A stretch of 64,000 nt of DNA from an uncultured Eubacteriales bacterium (GCA_902773665.1 CACYFF010000008.1:1-64000); one strand, 5' to 3'. Counted from the stretch's first letter, positions 10,950 to 19,840 are shown. The notes: generated from the letters alone by a model not told the origin. Numbers and translations are program-made.

Positions 10950-11542
10950 TATCGGTTCCTTAATGCCAGTTTAATGTATTCCTGCGTCGTAAGGCCTTCG
11001 TCGGTGATGCCGGCCATCGAGGCCATGGCTTCCGCCTTCGTAAAGCCAAGGGCCATGAGGGCAGACACCGCCTGTTCCTTGTTGCTGCCGGGAACGACGG
11101 AAGGCATCGGCGCGCCCTGCGGCAGATCGAGATCCGAAACATCTCCCATCTTATCCTTCAGCTTGACCACCACCATCTGCGCGGTCTTCTTGCCGACGCC
11201 CTGGGCTCTCGTAATGGAACCTACGTCTTCAAACGCGATGGCCCGCTTCAGATCCCGCAGCGACAGCGCCGACAGGATAGCCATGGCGGCCTTCGCACCC
11301 ACGCCGGGCACTGTCTGCAGCAGGCGGAACATGTTGAGAGCTTCCTTCTCCGTAAACCCGTACAGGCTCACGTCGTCCTCCCGCACGACCATCGCCGTGT
11401 AGAGCGTAATGATCTCGCCGTCCTGCGTCAGATACGCCCTGCTAGTCTCCGGCACGTAGACCTCGTAGCCGATCCCGTTATTTTCGATGCACACCATGCC
11501 GGGCATGGTATCGGTGATGACCCCTTTGATATAGTGCAGCAT
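10949..11542 (-). CDS. ruvA: Holliday junction DNA-binding protein RuvA
   Basis: Tetrameric junction-binding subunit that loads RuvB. 197 residues: N-terminal OB fold ([15 protein letters not shown]), two helix-hairpin-helix motifs ([18 protein letters not shown] and [19 protein letters not shown]) and a C-terminal RuvB-binding UBA-like domain ([15 protein letters not shown]). It sits 17 nt after ruvC and overlaps ruvB by one base. Standard length and domain set. Confidence 0.97.
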   Translation of the reverse strand: MLHYIKGVITDTMPGMVCIENNGIGYEVYVPETSRAYLTQDGEIITLYTAMVVREDDVSLYGFTEKEALNMFRLLQTVPGVGAKAAMAILSALSLRDLKRAIAFEDVGSITRAQGVGKKTAQMVVVKLKDKMGDVSDLDLPQGAPMPSVVPGSNKEQAVSALMALGFTKAEAMASMAGITDEGLTTQEYIKLALRNR

Positions 11543-11559
11543 GTCGTCCTTTCTTCTGT

Positions 11560-12060
11560 CTATCTCATCTCGAACAGTTTCTTCTTCGCATCGCCGTTGC
11601 GCCCGTGGCAGATGGCTGCCGCGATGGCGTCTGCCGTGTCGTCCGGTTTGGGGACTTCCTTCAGACCCAGCATGGTCTTCACCATAAACTGGATCTGCTT
11701 CTTGTCCGCCCTGCCGTAACCGGTGATGTTCATCTTGATCTCCAGCGGCGTGTATTCGTAGATCGTAAGGCCGCTGTTGACCCCGGCAAGGATGGCGACA
11801 CCCCTGGCCTGGCCGACGAAGATCGCCGTCTTGGCATTGTCGTTGAAGTAGAGCTGCTCGATGCTCATCTCCTCCGGCTGGTACTCCGCCATGATCTCCA
11901 TCAGCCCCGCGTACAGGCTTTTGAGCCTCTGAGGCATGGGCATATCCTTATCCGTCGTGAGCGATCCGTAGGCGATGGGCTTAAAACTGTTTCCGTTTTT
12001 TTCGATGACCCCCCAGCCCATGATAGCGTAACCGGGGTCTATTCCTAATATGCGGATCAT
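11560..12060 (-). CDS. ruvC: Crossover junction endodeoxyribonuclease RuvC
   Basis: Holliday junction resolvase, 166 residues. Acidic active-site residues are visible in ILGIDPG (first Asp), SIEQLYF (Glu) and the C-terminal KPDDTADAIAAAI (two Asp). The start is the ATG at 12060, preceded by AAAGG and directly followed by the conserved MIRILGIDPG; the frame continues upstream without a site. First gene of the ruvCAB-spoIID-queA-tgt-rlmD group, transcribed away from argR. Confidence 0.97.
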   Translation of the reverse strand: MIRILGIDPGYAIMGWGVIEKNGNSFKPIAYGSLTTDKDMPMPQRLKSLYAGLMEIMAEYQPEEMSIEQLYFNDNAKTAIFVGQARGVAILAGVNSGLTIYEYTPLEIKMNITGYGRADKKQIQFMVKTMLGLKEVPKPDDTADAIAAAICHGRNGDAKKKLFEMR

Positions 12061-12132
12061 CCGAAAAGCGCCTTTCTTTTGCGATTTTGCAGAATTCATT
12101 TGATTTTATCATATTTTCTATGCTTTGTATAG

Positions 12133-12161
12133 TTGGCAAGACTGCCATGGTATGTTATAGT
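12133..12161 (+). promoter_or_regulatory. argR promoter
   Basis: -35 TTGGCA (12133-12138), 17-bp spacer, -10 TATAGT (12156-12161), located 41 nt before the argR start codon in the divergent ruvC-argR interval. Good match to the sigma-A consensus. Confidence 0.75.
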
Positions 12162-12166
12162 TAGTG

Positions 12167-12188
12167 TGCATTATTGTATATTTATGCA
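12167..12188. promoter_or_regulatory. Possible ARG box (ArgR operator)
   Basis: The inverted repeat TGCAT-N12-ATGCA in an AT-rich core lies just after the -10 box of the argR promoter. ARG boxes are AT-rich imperfect palindromes of about 18 bp, and ArgR often represses its own gene. The match is loose, so this is tentative. Confidence 0.35.
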
Positions 12189-12202
12189 GTCAGGAGGAGA
12201 AG

Positions 12203-12655
12203 ATGCGTTACGCAAGACACCAGAAGATCCTTGAGCTGATCAACGCTCATGAGATCGACACTCAGGAAAGGTTGGCTGAGAAATTGCGTGAATCGGGCTT
12301 CAACGTAACACAGGCTACCGTATCCAGAGACATCAAAGAACTGCAGCTGGTAAAACACGCCGGTCCGTCCGGCCGCAGCTGCTACACCCAGAACCGCTCC
12401 ACAGATGCTCCCGTCAGCGAAAGATTCCGCAAGATCCTGCGCGAGACGATCCTCAGCATCAGTGCAGCGGAGAACATCATCGTCATCAAGACTTTGAGCG
12501 GCTGCGCCAATGCGGCTGCCGAAGCCATCGATACGACGAATTTCCCCGAAATCATCGGCACCCTTGCCGGAGACAACACGATCTTCATGGTCATCTCCTC
12601 CAAGGAAGCCGTACCGGCCCTCATGGACCAGTTTAGCGAAATGACTGCAAAATAA
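12203..12655 (+). CDS. argR: Arginine repressor ArgR/AhrC
   Basis: Hexameric arginine-responsive regulator, 150 residues. The N-terminal winged helix contains RHQKILELINAHEIDTQERL and the recognition segment VTQATVSRDIKELQLVK. The C-terminal arginine-binding domain has GTLAGDNTIFMVI with the usual GD pair and an alanine-rich helix. The start ATG has a strong AGGAGGAGAAG site; the frame runs on upstream from a GTG that overlaps the promoter region. It lies 8 nt before recN, a conserved argR-recN pairing in Firmicutes. No arginine biosynthesis genes are in the window. Confidence 0.97.
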   Translation: MRYARHQKILELINAHEIDTQERLAEKLRESGFNVTQATVSRDIKELQLVKHAGPSGRSCYTQNRSTDAPVSERFRKILRETILSISAAENIIVIKTLSGCANAAAEAIDTTNFPEIIGTLAGDNTIFMVISSKEAVPALMDQFSEMTAK

Positions 12656-12663
12656 AGGATAAA

Positions 12664-14319
12664 ATGATCTCACACATCTCTATCAAAGATTTTGCCATTA
12701 TCAAAGAACTGGAATTGGATCTGCATCCCGGTCTCAACATCATCACAGGCGAGACCGGCGCAGGAAAATCGATCGTCATCGAAGCCGTCTCCATGGCTCT
12801 CGGAAGCCGTGCCGACACCGACTATATCCGCACAGGTGCGGACAAAGCATCCATCACGCTTACGGCGGACATGGACGCTGTTTCTGTTGGCAATTTGCTG
12901 GAGGAGGCGGGCGTTCCCGCGGATGACCCTCTGATCATCCGCAGAGAGATCTCTTCCGGGAGCAAAAGTCTGTGCCGGGTCAACGGCACGATCGTTCCCC
13001 TCTCTTTTCTGAACCGTCTTTGCCGCCACGTGGCGGACATCCACGGACAATACGACAATCAGACGCTGCTCAATACGGATCATCACGTCGAAGTGCTGGA
13101 TCTGTACGCAGGAGAAGAAACGCAGAACGTGCGCCGCATGGTCTGCGGTTTTTATCGCGACCTCACGAAAGCGAAAGCGGATCTGCAGGCTCTTGAGAAA
13201 AAGCTGGCGGACAGCGAACGGCAGAAAGATCTTACGCGATACGAACTGCAGGAGATCGAGGCGGCAGGCCTTACGGCAGGCGAAGATGAAGCGCTCGAAG
13301 ATGAGATCCGCCTAATGCAGAACAGCGAAGAGATCTATAACACGCTGAGCCACGTCTACGACGCGGTGTATGACAGCGACGACAGCGCCTCCGGCAGGCT
13401 GAGCAGCTGTCTGTCCTCCCTTGAGAGCATCTCCTCTTATTCCAGGGATCTCTCCGATGCGGCGCAGCAGTTCTCCGACGCCTACTACGCGTTGGACGAT
13501 CTGGGCAGAGATCTGCGCAGACTGCGCGATTCCGTCAGTTTCTCCCCGGAAGAACTGGAGGAAAAGATGGAGCGGCTCGATCTGATCGACCGGTTAAAGC
13601 GCAAATACGGCGGCAGCCTGGATGCGGTCTTCGCCTACCGGGAGAAAGCAGAAAAGGAATTGCGCACGATCGAGAACGCTGACGCGGAACTGGAAGATCT
13701 AAAGAGCAAGTGCAGACTGTACCGCGAACAGTACGAGACCTCCGCAGCGAGGCTGTCCGTGTTAAGAAAGCGAGCTGCCAAGGATCTGCAGCAGGCCGTG
13801 GATAAAGAACTGGCGGAACTGAACTTCCAGGACGCCGCCCTCTCCGTCTCCGTAGAGCCATCCGAAGCTTCGGAACGCGGCAGCGACAATGTAGAATTTC
13901 TTATCCGCACCAACAAGGGAGAAGCCTTTAAACCGCTGGCCAAGATCGCTTCGGGCGGCGAACTGTCCCGCATCATGCTGGGACTGAAGCGGATCCTGGC
14001 AGGTCTGGACCATATTCCGACTCTTATTTTCGACGAGATCGACGCCGGCATCTCCGGCGCTACGGCGGGCGTCGTAGGAGAAAAACTGCGGTCCATCGCA
14101 GCGGACCATCAGATCGTCTGCATCACCCACCTGCCCCAGATCGCAGCGCTGGGAGACCACCATTACCGGATCGAGAAGATCTCCGACGAGATCTCCACGC
14201 ATACGACGGTCGTTCCCCTCTCGGAGGAAGAGCGGGTGGAAGAGCTGGCCCGCCTGCTTTCCGGCACGCAGATCACCGAAAGCGCAAGACAGCAGGCCAG
14301 AGAGCTGTTAAAGAGATAG
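12664..14319 (+). CDS. recN: DNA repair ATPase RecN
   Basis: SMC-like ATPase acting in double-strand break repair. 551 residues, typical length. N-terminal MISHISIKDFAIIKELELDL with Walker A ITGETGAGKS, a long central coiled-coil region (about residues 150-370), then the ABC signature ASGGELSRIMLGLK and Walker B LIFDEIDAGISG, followed by ITHLPQIAALGDHHY. Site AAAGGATAAA before the ATG. Co-transcribed with argR and closed by a strong bidirectional terminator. Confidence 0.97.
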   Translation: MISHISIKDFAIIKELELDLHPGLNIITGETGAGKSIVIEAVSMALGSRADTDYIRTGADKASITLTADMDAVSVGNLLEEAGVPADDPLIIRREISSGSKSLCRVNGTIVPLSFLNRLCRHVADIHGQYDNQTLLNTDHHVEVLDLYAGEETQNVRRMVCGFYRDLTKAKADLQALEKKLADSERQKDLTRYELQEIEAAGLTAGEDEALEDEIRLMQNSEEIYNTLSHVYDAVYDSDDSASGRLSSCLSSLESISSYSRDLSDAAQQFSDAYYALDDLGRDLRRLRDSVSFSPEELEEKMERLDLIDRLKRKYGGSLDAVFAYREKAEKELRTIENADAELEDLKSKCRLYREQYETSAARLSVLRKRAAKDLQQAVDKELAELNFQDAALSVSVEPSEASERGSDNVEFLIRTNKGEAFKPLAKIASGGELSRIMLGLKRILAGLDHIPTLIFDEIDAGISGATAGVVGEKLRSIAADHQIVCITHLPQIAALGDHHYRIEKISDEISTHTTVVPLSEEERVEELARLLSGTQITESARQQARELLKR

Positions 14320-14328
14320 CAAATGATC

Positions 14329-14370
14329 AAACGGGGACGGTTCTTTGTCTTAAAGAACCGTCCCCGTTTT
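14329..14370. terminator. Strong bidirectional terminator between recN and rbgA
   Basis: An 18-bp perfect stem (14329-14346 with 14352-14369) and a 5-nt loop, with AAA/TTTT ends on both sides. It serves recN on the plus strand and the converging rbgA on the minus strand. Confidence 0.92.
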
Positions 14371-14375
14371 ATTGT

Positions 14376-15203
14376 CTATTCCAATGTAATGCGTCCTATC
14401 GCGCCGGCCCGGAACTCGTCGATGACGGTCCTGGCCGTTCTCTCGTAGTCGATCCGCTTGCCGGGCAGGATAAATCCCCGCTTGCGCGCGATGTTCTCCA
14501 TGTTTTTCAACGGCGTTTCTGCGAACTCCTCCAGTTTATACCGGGCGGAGAGCAGGTCCGGATAGTCTCTTGCCAGCACGCCGATGAGTTCCATGCCCAG
14601 AGTCTCCAGATCCATGATCTCGTCCTTGATGGAACCGCAGAACGCGAGATTTAAGCCCACCTTGGGATCTTCGAACTTCGGCCACAGGATGCCGGGGGTA
14701 TCCAGCATCATCATGTGTTCGCCCAGGGAGATCCACTGCTTTCCCCGGGTCACGCCGGGTTTATTCCCTGTCTTGGCCGCCTTTTTCCCCGTCAGCCGGT
14801 TGATGAGTGACGATTTGCCCACGTTGGGGATGCCGACGATCATCAGGCGCAGATCCTTCTTGCGTTCCCTGCCCTCGTTCTTTTCGTCCCGGATCTTCTC
14901 CAGCAGTTTTACGAGCGCTGCACTGCCTGCGCCGGTATTGCAGTTCGTCACCAGCACATAGGCGCCGTCCTGCCTCAGCTTTTCCGCCCATTCCGCCGTC
15001 TTCGCCTCATCCGCCAGATCGCTCTTGTTGAGCACCAGCACGCGGATCTTGTTCGCGGTCAGCTCCGCCAGGATGGGATTGCGGCTCGACACGGGGATGC
15101 GGGCATCCAGCACTTCCACGCAGACGTCCACCAGTTTTAAGTTTTCCTGGATGAGTTCCCGGGTCTTTTTCATGTGACCCGGATACCAGTTGATATGTTC
15201 CAT
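14376..15203 (-). CDS. rbgA: Ribosome biogenesis GTPase RbgA (YlqF)
   Basis: Circularly permuted GTPase for late 50S subunit assembly, 275 residues. Motif order is permuted as expected: G4 LNKSDL first, then G1 VGIPNVGKSSL, G2 TRGKQW and G3 LDTPGI. The N-terminus HINWYPGHMKK is the family hallmark. In Firmicutes it commonly neighbours rplS, which lies 1.5 kb upstream here with two unrelated genes between. The ribosome site is weak (AAGAAAAG). Confidence 0.95.
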   Translation of the reverse strand: MEHINWYPGHMKKTRELIQENLKLVDVCVEVLDARIPVSSRNPILAELTANKIRVLVLNKSDLADEAKTAEWAEKLRQDGAYVLVTNCNTGAGSAALVKLLEKIRDEKNEGRERKKDLRLMIVGIPNVGKSSLINRLTGKKAAKTGNKPGVTRGKQWISLGEHMMMLDTPGILWPKFEDPKVGLNLAFCGSIKDEIMDLETLGMELIGVLARDYPDLLSARYKLEEFAETPLKNMENIARKRGFILPGKRIDYERTARTVIDEFRAGAIGRITLE

Positions 15204-15220
15204 AATCTTTTCTTAACGTT

Positions 15221-16138
15221 CTACGCGTGCCAGAGCAGCGTGGACAGATACAGGATAAAGGGGATCGTTACGATCGAAAGCAGCGTGGAGATGATGACCG
15301 TTTCCACCGCATAAGGATAGTCCTTGCCGTGCAGCTGCGCGTAGACCGCCACGTTGGAGCCCACCGGGCAGGCGGCGACGATCAGCAGCACCGTCTTCAT
15401 GACGTGCATGGAGGAAGGCAGCAGCGACAGGATGAGCAGCGACAGCACAGGGATCACCAGCAGGCGAAGCGCGGAGACCAGATACAGCGTCCTGCGCCCG
15501 AACATCTTCACCAGATCCGTCTGCGCCAGATAGACGCCGACGGTGAACATGGCCAGCGGCGTGTTGAGCCCTGCCACGTTGCTCAGGCAATTCTCCACGA
15601 TCGCAGGCAGAGGCAGCTGCGTTGCGAACAGGAAAATGCCAACCAGGATCGCGATGACGAAAGGCGCTTTGATGAGTTTCTTCGGCTGGAACCCCTGCAG
15701 CACCGGCTGTCCGTTGAGGCGCGAAACGCCGTAGGTCCACTGCCCGATGTTCAGGAACGCGATGAAAGGCGCCGCATAGAACACCGCGCCTTGTCCCAGG
15801 GACGCAACGATCAGAGGAATGCCGAAGAATCCGGGGTTCGCGAAGGATGTAGCAAACGCAGCCACACCGTCTTTTCGGAACACGAAGTGAGAGATCAGGA
15901 TGGACAGCAGCACGATCGTCAGCGCCGCCGCAGCGCTCCATAAAAGACCGCTGACATGCTCCGCCGTTCTCTCGATGCGGAATCCGTTGATAATGACGGC
16001 GGGAAGTGACCCGTAGATCAGGATGTTGCCGATGGTCTTGCTGCCTTCCAAACTGATCTTTCCGCCCTTAAACAGCAGATAGCCGATCCCTGCCAGAAGG
16101 AACATCTGCAGGATCTGTTTCACCAAAATAAGTATCAT
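15221..16138 (-). CDS. AEC-family transporter (auxin efflux carrier / malate permease type)
   Basis: Integral membrane protein of 305 residues with about ten hydrophobic helices in two similar halves. The AEC-family landmarks are seen: an N-terminal MFLLAGIGYLLFK, the central SFANPGFFGIPL with its helix-breaking Asn-Pro, and VAACPVGSNVAVYA in the second half. Family members export auxins in plants and organic acids such as malate in bacteria; the substrate cannot be assigned. It lies 17 nt before rbgA in the same direction. Confidence 0.85.
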   Translation of the reverse strand: MILILVKQILQMFLLAGIGYLLFKGGKISLEGSKTIGNILIYGSLPAVIINGFRIERTAEHVSGLLWSAAAALTIVLLSILISHFVFRKDGVAAFATSFANPGFFGIPLIVASLGQGAVFYAAPFIAFLNIGQWTYGVSRLNGQPVLQGFQPKKLIKAPFVIAILVGIFLFATQLPLPAIVENCLSNVAGLNTPLAMFTVGVYLAQTDLVKMFGRRTLYLVSALRLLVIPVLSLLILSLLPSSMHVMKTVLLIVAACPVGSNVAVYAQLHGKDYPYAVETVIISTLLSIVTIPFILYLSTLLWHA

Positions 16139-16199
16139 TTAAGTAGTCTCCGATATTGTAATTACAGGTTGATAGATGCTGCTTTCGTTCCGGCAGATC

Positions 16200-16685
16200 C
16201 TAAAGTTTCTTTTCGTAGCAGAACATATCCTGCTCGTAAATGTGGCATTTACCGGCTACGTGGAACCCGAAAGACGCATAGGAGCGGATTGCTTTTGCGT
16301 TCGTCTCGTTTACCATAAAGCGTACGCTGCAAAAACCGCGCCGCTTTAGTTCTTCCATGCCGAACCGCAGCATGGCCTTTGCAAGTCCCCTGTTCTGCCA
16401 TTCCGGCAGCACTGCAAGCCTCGCCAGCTCGCCGGAAGGTTCCAGGTCTTTATCCCAGAACGGAAACGCGGCCACGTCCTCGTCTTCTTCGAAAGAGATA
16501 GCCGCCAGGATCTTTCCCTCTGCCTTCATCACGTACAGCGCGTTTCTGGACAGGTCCCAGTCGATCGATTCCTCCCCGGGATACTCTTCATCCCACGGGC
16601 AGCATTCCCGCCCGATCTGGGCCTTATACAGCGAAAGCAGTTCTTCTCTGTCTTCTTCTGTTGCGTTTACGATTGCATAGTCCAT
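16200..16685 (-). CDS. GNAT-family N-acetyltransferase
   Basis: 161-residue single-domain acetyltransferase. The acetyl-CoA binding motif A region reads LARLAVLPEWQNRGLAKAML and motif B region FMVNETNAKAIRSYASFGF. Substrate unknown. There is no ribosome binding site. Instead a TAAAAT box ends 6 nt before the ATG, right after the rplS terminator, which suggests a leaderless message. Confidence 0.85.
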   Translation of the reverse strand: MDYAIVNATEEDREELLSLYKAQIGRECCPWDEEYPGEESIDWDLSRNALYVMKAEGKILAAISFEEDEDVAAFPFWDKDLEPSGELARLAVLPEWQNRGLAKAMLRFGMEELKRRGFCSVRFMVNETNAKAIRSYASFGFHVAGKCHIYEQDMFCYEKKL

Positions 16686-16691
16686 GGCACC

Positions 16692-16697
16692 ATTTTA
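16692..16697 (-). promoter_or_regulatory. -10 box of a leaderless promoter (acetyltransferase)
   Basis: TAAAAT on the minus strand with six bases before the ATG at 16685. No good -35 is seen; the region overlaps the tail of the rplS terminator. One of five genes in the window with this layout. Confidence 0.45.
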
Positions 16698-16715
16698 GCT
16701 CTGTCCGGGACAAAG

Positions 16716-16740
16716 AAAAAGGGAGAACTGTTGTTCTCCC
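16716..16740 (-). terminator. rplS terminator
   Basis: Stem GGGAGAAC / GTTCTCCC (16721-16728 with 16733-16740), 4-nt loop, then TTTTTC on the minus strand. It lies 13 nt past the rplS stop. Confidence 0.9.
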
Positions 16741-16752
16741 GATCTCTCGTGA

Positions 16753-17097
16753 TTAGTTTTCCTTGCTCTTGATCTTAGCAGCCTTACCGGTTCTTTCGCG
16801 CATGTAGTTGAGCTTAGCTCTTCTAACGTCGCCCTTGCGAACCAGTTCGATCTTTTCGATCTTGGGGCTGTGGAGCGGGAAAGTCTTTTCTACGCCTACG
16901 CCGCTGGAGATCTTTCTGACGGTGAACGTTTCGGAAACGCCGCCGTTCTGTCTCTTCAGAACGAATCCTTCGAAAACCTGGATTCTTTCCTTATTACCTT
17001 CTTTGACCTTAAGGTAGACCTTAACGGTGTCTCCGACGGAAAATTCGGGAATGTCGGTTCTCTCATATTCCTGAGTGATAGATTTGATTAAATCCAT
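16753..17097 (-). CDS. rplS: 50S ribosomal protein L19
   Basis: 114 residues, standard L19 length. Seen: [35 protein letters not shown], the conserved [19 protein letters not shown] and the basic tail [19 protein letters not shown]. Located at the 30S-50S interface. Transcribed from its own strong promoter at 17204-17232 through a leader of about 100 nt, and ended by its own terminator. It is thus a single-gene unit between the recombinase homologue and the acetyltransferase. Confidence 0.98.
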   Translation of the reverse strand: MDLIKSITQEYERTDIPEFSVGDTVKVYLKVKEGNKERIQVFEGFVLKRQNGGVSETFTVRKISSGVGVEKTFPLHSPKIEKIELVRKGDVRRAKLNYMRERTGKAAKIKSKEN

Positions 17098-17198
17098 GGA
17101 ACTTTTATCCTCCTTCCTTCATAGACGTTCTTGACATCCAAACGCCGCAAAATCAATGGTTTGCAGACTCTGTCAGAGGACCGCCCGTAATAACGCAA
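17098..17198 (-). promoter_or_regulatory. rplS 5' leader
   Basis: About 100 nt of untranslated leader between the promoter and rplS, ending in an AGGAGG site. Many Firmicutes carry an autoregulatory L19 leader here. I see a possible stem near GACATCC/GGATGTC-type segments but cannot confirm a known fold. Confidence 0.35.
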
Positions 17199-17203
17199 GT
17201 GAG

Positions 17204-17232
17204 ATTATAACACACTTGCAAGCCCCGCGCAA
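17204..17232 (-). promoter_or_regulatory. rplS promoter
   Basis: Minus strand: -35 TTGCGC (17227-17232), 17-bp spacer, -10 TATAAT (17204-17209). It sits in the short gap after the recombinase homologue. Confidence 0.8.
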
Positions 17233-17240
17233 GCACAAAT

Positions 17241-18125
17241 TTAAGCTCTCGGGAAGGCTTTATCGTAGACGTCCATGATCCTGTTTTTGGACAGGCTCAG
17301 GAACACCTTCGTCGCTGTAATGTCTTCGTGACCCAGCAGCTCCTGCAGGGATTTGAGGTCTGCCCCGTTCTGGATCATGTGAGCCGCAAAGGAGTTGCGG
17401 AGAATAAGAGGATTCATATCCTTGCGGATGCCGGCTTTTTCGCCGTAGTGGCGCAGAAGCTTCCAAATCCCCTGGCGGGTCATCCGGTCGCCCATGTAGT
17501 TGAGGAACAGCGCACCCGGATCCTGGCTTTCGCCGAGGATCTGGGGTCTCCCCTCGTCCAGATAGCGCTGGATCGCCCTGCGGGCGGGTTTGCCCAGCGG
17601 GATGATGCGGGCCTTGCCGCTCTCCCCGTTGCAGGAGACAAAACCGATGCGCAGATTGATGTCGCCGGTGTTGACGGCTGCGATCTCGCTGGCCTTCATG
17701 CCGGTGGCATACATCATCTCCAGGAGAGCCCGGTCGCGGATGCCGCGGGCATCTTCGCCGGGCGTCTCCAGGAGTTTGTTGACCTCTTCCACGCTCAGGA
17801 ATTCGACGTCCTTGCGCTGCTGTTTCGGCGCTTTGAGACCCGCTGTGGGATCTTCACTGCTCTTTCCGGCTGCACGCAGGAACGCATAGTAAGCACGGAC
17901 AGAAGCCAGTTTTCTGTTAACAGTAGCACCGCTCCGTCCGGATTCCTTCAATTCTCTCAGAAAAGCCGCCACATCCGCGTTGCCGGCGGCCTCCCCGGTC
18001 TTTCCCCTGCTCTCTTCCATGAAGCGGCAGAATTCCCGGATGTCGCCGACATAGGCGCTGGCAGTGCTCCTGCTGGTTCCTTTTTCCTTTTCCAGATACT
18101 TTTCAAATTCCTGTTCGTATTTCAT
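17241..18125 (-). CDS. XerC/XerD-like tyrosine recombinase homologue with lost catalytic residues
   Basis: 294 residues with the Xer layout: an N-terminal SAM-like DNA-binding domain (EKYLEKEKGTSRSTASAY) and a C-terminal catalytic-type domain. The active site is degraded. The first Arg of the ATGLRxSE motif is Lys (YATGMKASEI), the His of PHxLRH is Leu (NPLILRNSF, with the following His now Asn), and the nucleophilic Tyr is Phe (TATKVFLSLS). The Lys of GKARIIPLG, the second Arg and the LLGHxDI His remain. Fold residues and length are intact, so this looks like a maintained protein without strand-cleaving chemistry rather than a decaying gene. It may bind dif-like or other DNA, or an Xer partner (inference). 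Confidence 0.85.
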   Translation of the reverse strand: MKYEQEFEKYLEKEKGTSRSTASAYVGDIREFCRFMEESRGKTGEAAGNADVAAFLRELKESGRSGATVNRKLASVRAYYAFLRAAGKSSEDPTAGLKAPKQQRKDVEFLSVEEVNKLLETPGEDARGIRDRALLEMMYATGMKASEIAAVNTGDINLRIGFVSCNGESGKARIIPLGKPARRAIQRYLDEGRPQILGESQDPGALFLNYMGDRMTRQGIWKLLRHYGEKAGIRKDMNPLILRNSFAAHMIQNGADLKSLQELLGHEDITATKVFLSLSKNRIMDVYDKAFPRA

Positions 18126-18138
18126 CTCTTCAGTCCTT

Positions 18139-19797
18139 CTATTTCAGCAAGGTGCGGATGGTCTCGAAAGTAATATTGGGTACGTTCTCGAAGGTCTGCT
18201 TCATGTCGACGCGTTCGGTGACCATATGGCCGTCGCGGCCGAAGGTACCGATGTTTACAACGGGTACGTCGATCTCGCGGATCTTTGAGATGTCGTGGAA
18301 ATACTTATACTTGGAGGACGGCATGTTGTCGTTCAGATCGTCCACCGTGGACGGGTCACCGCCCACAGCCATGAAGCTGGAGTCCGCGATGTACGGATAG
18401 AACATGCGGGTCTTGATCTGACGGCCGGCTTCGGGGCGGACCTTCTCGACGGCGTCTTCGACTGCGTCGAGCAGCGCCTTCTCCATGGGGGTCTTGCCTG
18501 TCATCTCGATGTTGGCGGAGTACAAGGAGCCGAAGTATACGACGATGCAGGGGCTCTTGTCGTCCATCCACTTCCACATCTCCTGGATGACGGTGTTGCC
18601 GTAGACGCGGAGGTCCATGCCGGGATCGGATTCGTGCAGTTCCTTCATGAACTTGTCCATGGCATCCACGAATTCCTGGCCCTTGTCGGCCTTGATCTCC
18701 TCGTAGTATTCCTTATAGGTGAGGACTCTGGTCTTCCAGGGCAGCGGCGTGAACTTGACCTTGGAGATGTTGCAGAACCGCATGTACTGGCGGTTGAGGT
18801 ACTTGATGACGTCGTCCATGGCATCGATGGCGACCTGTTTCGCATTGTACAGCACCTGGGTCGGGGTCATGCCGTGGGTAAAGTAGTTGTAGTAGCCGTA
18901 GGCCACCAGCGCGGTCTGTACGGTATAGCCGACCTTGGTATCCGCCTGCTTCAGGGAGATGGGCGGCACGCAGATCTCGCCGTAAGCGATATCGGAGTAG
19001 TCCACGTTGAGGGAGATCTTTCTGGTGATCTCCGCCAGCAGCAGGTTCGGATCGAGCGCCGCGAAGGACTGGCCGACGTGGGCTTCCTTGCCGAAGACCA
19101 CGTAGCTGGGCAGGGTCTTGCCGATGCAGCCGTAGTAGATGTAGCGGTTCTCGTCGCCGGGGTTATAGTTCGTGGAGTAGTCGGCGTTGATGCAGGCGAT
19201 GTACTGCAGCCCCTCCTTCTTCTTGATCTTTACCATCTCGTCCAGAGCAGCGATGATGCCGCCGGACATATCTTCCTCGTCGCATTCGGCGACATGCATC
19301 ACGTAGCCGTCCAGTTCATCCAGGTGGTTGGCGAAGTATTCCATGATGGTCATGTGACCCGCCACACCGCTCTTCATGTCCAGAGCGCCGCGGCCGAACA
19401 TGAATTCGCCGGACTTGATGTCGTCGATGACTTCCTGGGGAACCTTCATGGACAGGAACTGCTCGGGCAGCAGGTCGGGCCGGAAGGCCTTCTCCCAGAA
19501 GGTGCCGTAGTCATCCACGCCGACGGTATCGATGTGGCCGATCATGATGACGCAGCGGTTGGAATTGCCCTTCGTGCCCTTCAGATAGCAGATGTTGTTC
19601 TGGCGGTCGGGTTCTTCCAGATTGCCGAAGATGTAGTTCTGATCGGGATGTTCCTGGAAATACGGCATCTTTGCATAGAAATCGTGCACGTATTTCGCGA
19701 CTTTCGCTTCGCCTCCGTCGCCCGCATGGTTGATGGAGGGGATGTTGACCATTTCAGTCGTAAGCTTTTTTACTTTTTCGAAAGAATCAAGATTCAT
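18139..19797 (-). CDS. RocB-like M20-family peptidase/deacylase (copy A)
   Basis: 552 residues, resembling the long M20 peptidases annotated as arginine utilisation protein RocB. Metal-site motifs are present: MIGHIDTVG (His and Asp), GRGALDMKSG (bridging Asp), ECDEEDMSGG (Glu pair) and a downstream KEAHVGQSF. The start is the ATG at 19797 with GGAAGGAGA before it; a TTG five codons upstream is part of that site. It is a close paralogue of the gene at 21556-23220. The two flank a YtcJ-like amidohydrolase in one operon, suggesting serial hydrolysis of acylated or peptide-linked amino compounds (inference). Confidence 0.85.
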   Translation of the reverse strand: MNLDSFEKVKKLTTEMVNIPSINHAGDGGEAKVAKYVHDFYAKMPYFQEHPDQNYIFGNLEEPDRQNNICYLKGTKGNSNRCVIMIGHIDTVGVDDYGTFWEKAFRPDLLPEQFLSMKVPQEVIDDIKSGEFMFGRGALDMKSGVAGHMTIMEYFANHLDELDGYVMHVAECDEEDMSGGIIAALDEMVKIKKKEGLQYIACINADYSTNYNPGDENRYIYYGCIGKTLPSYVVFGKEAHVGQSFAALDPNLLLAEITRKISLNVDYSDIAYGEICVPPISLKQADTKVGYTVQTALVAYGYYNYFTHGMTPTQVLYNAKQVAIDAMDDVIKYLNRQYMRFCNISKVKFTPLPWKTRVLTYKEYYEEIKADKGQEFVDAMDKFMKELHESDPGMDLRVYGNTVIQEMWKWMDDKSPCIVVYFGSLYSANIEMTGKTPMEKALLDAVEDAVEKVRPEAGRQIKTRMFYPYIADSSFMAVGGDPSTVDDLNDNMPSSKYKYFHDISKIREIDVPVVNIGTFGRDGHMVTERVDMKQTFENVPNITFETIRTLLK

Positions 19798-19815
19798 GGG
19801 TTCTCCTTCCAAATA

Positions 19816-19840
19816 GGCCCGCCCGCGATGCGGACGGGCC
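19816..19840 (-). other. GC-rich intercistronic hairpin
   Basis: An 11-bp stem (GGCCCGTCCGC with GCGGGCGGGCC on the minus strand, one T-G pair) with a 3-nt loop, in the gap between the amidohydrolase stop and the ribosome site of copy A. No T run follows, so it is more likely a processing or stability element than a terminator. Confidence 0.6.

Noticed and set aside
15213-15941. 242-codon minus-strand frame inside the AEC transporter
   Set aside because: Out-of-frame shadow of the transporter; Arg/Gly-rich with no site.
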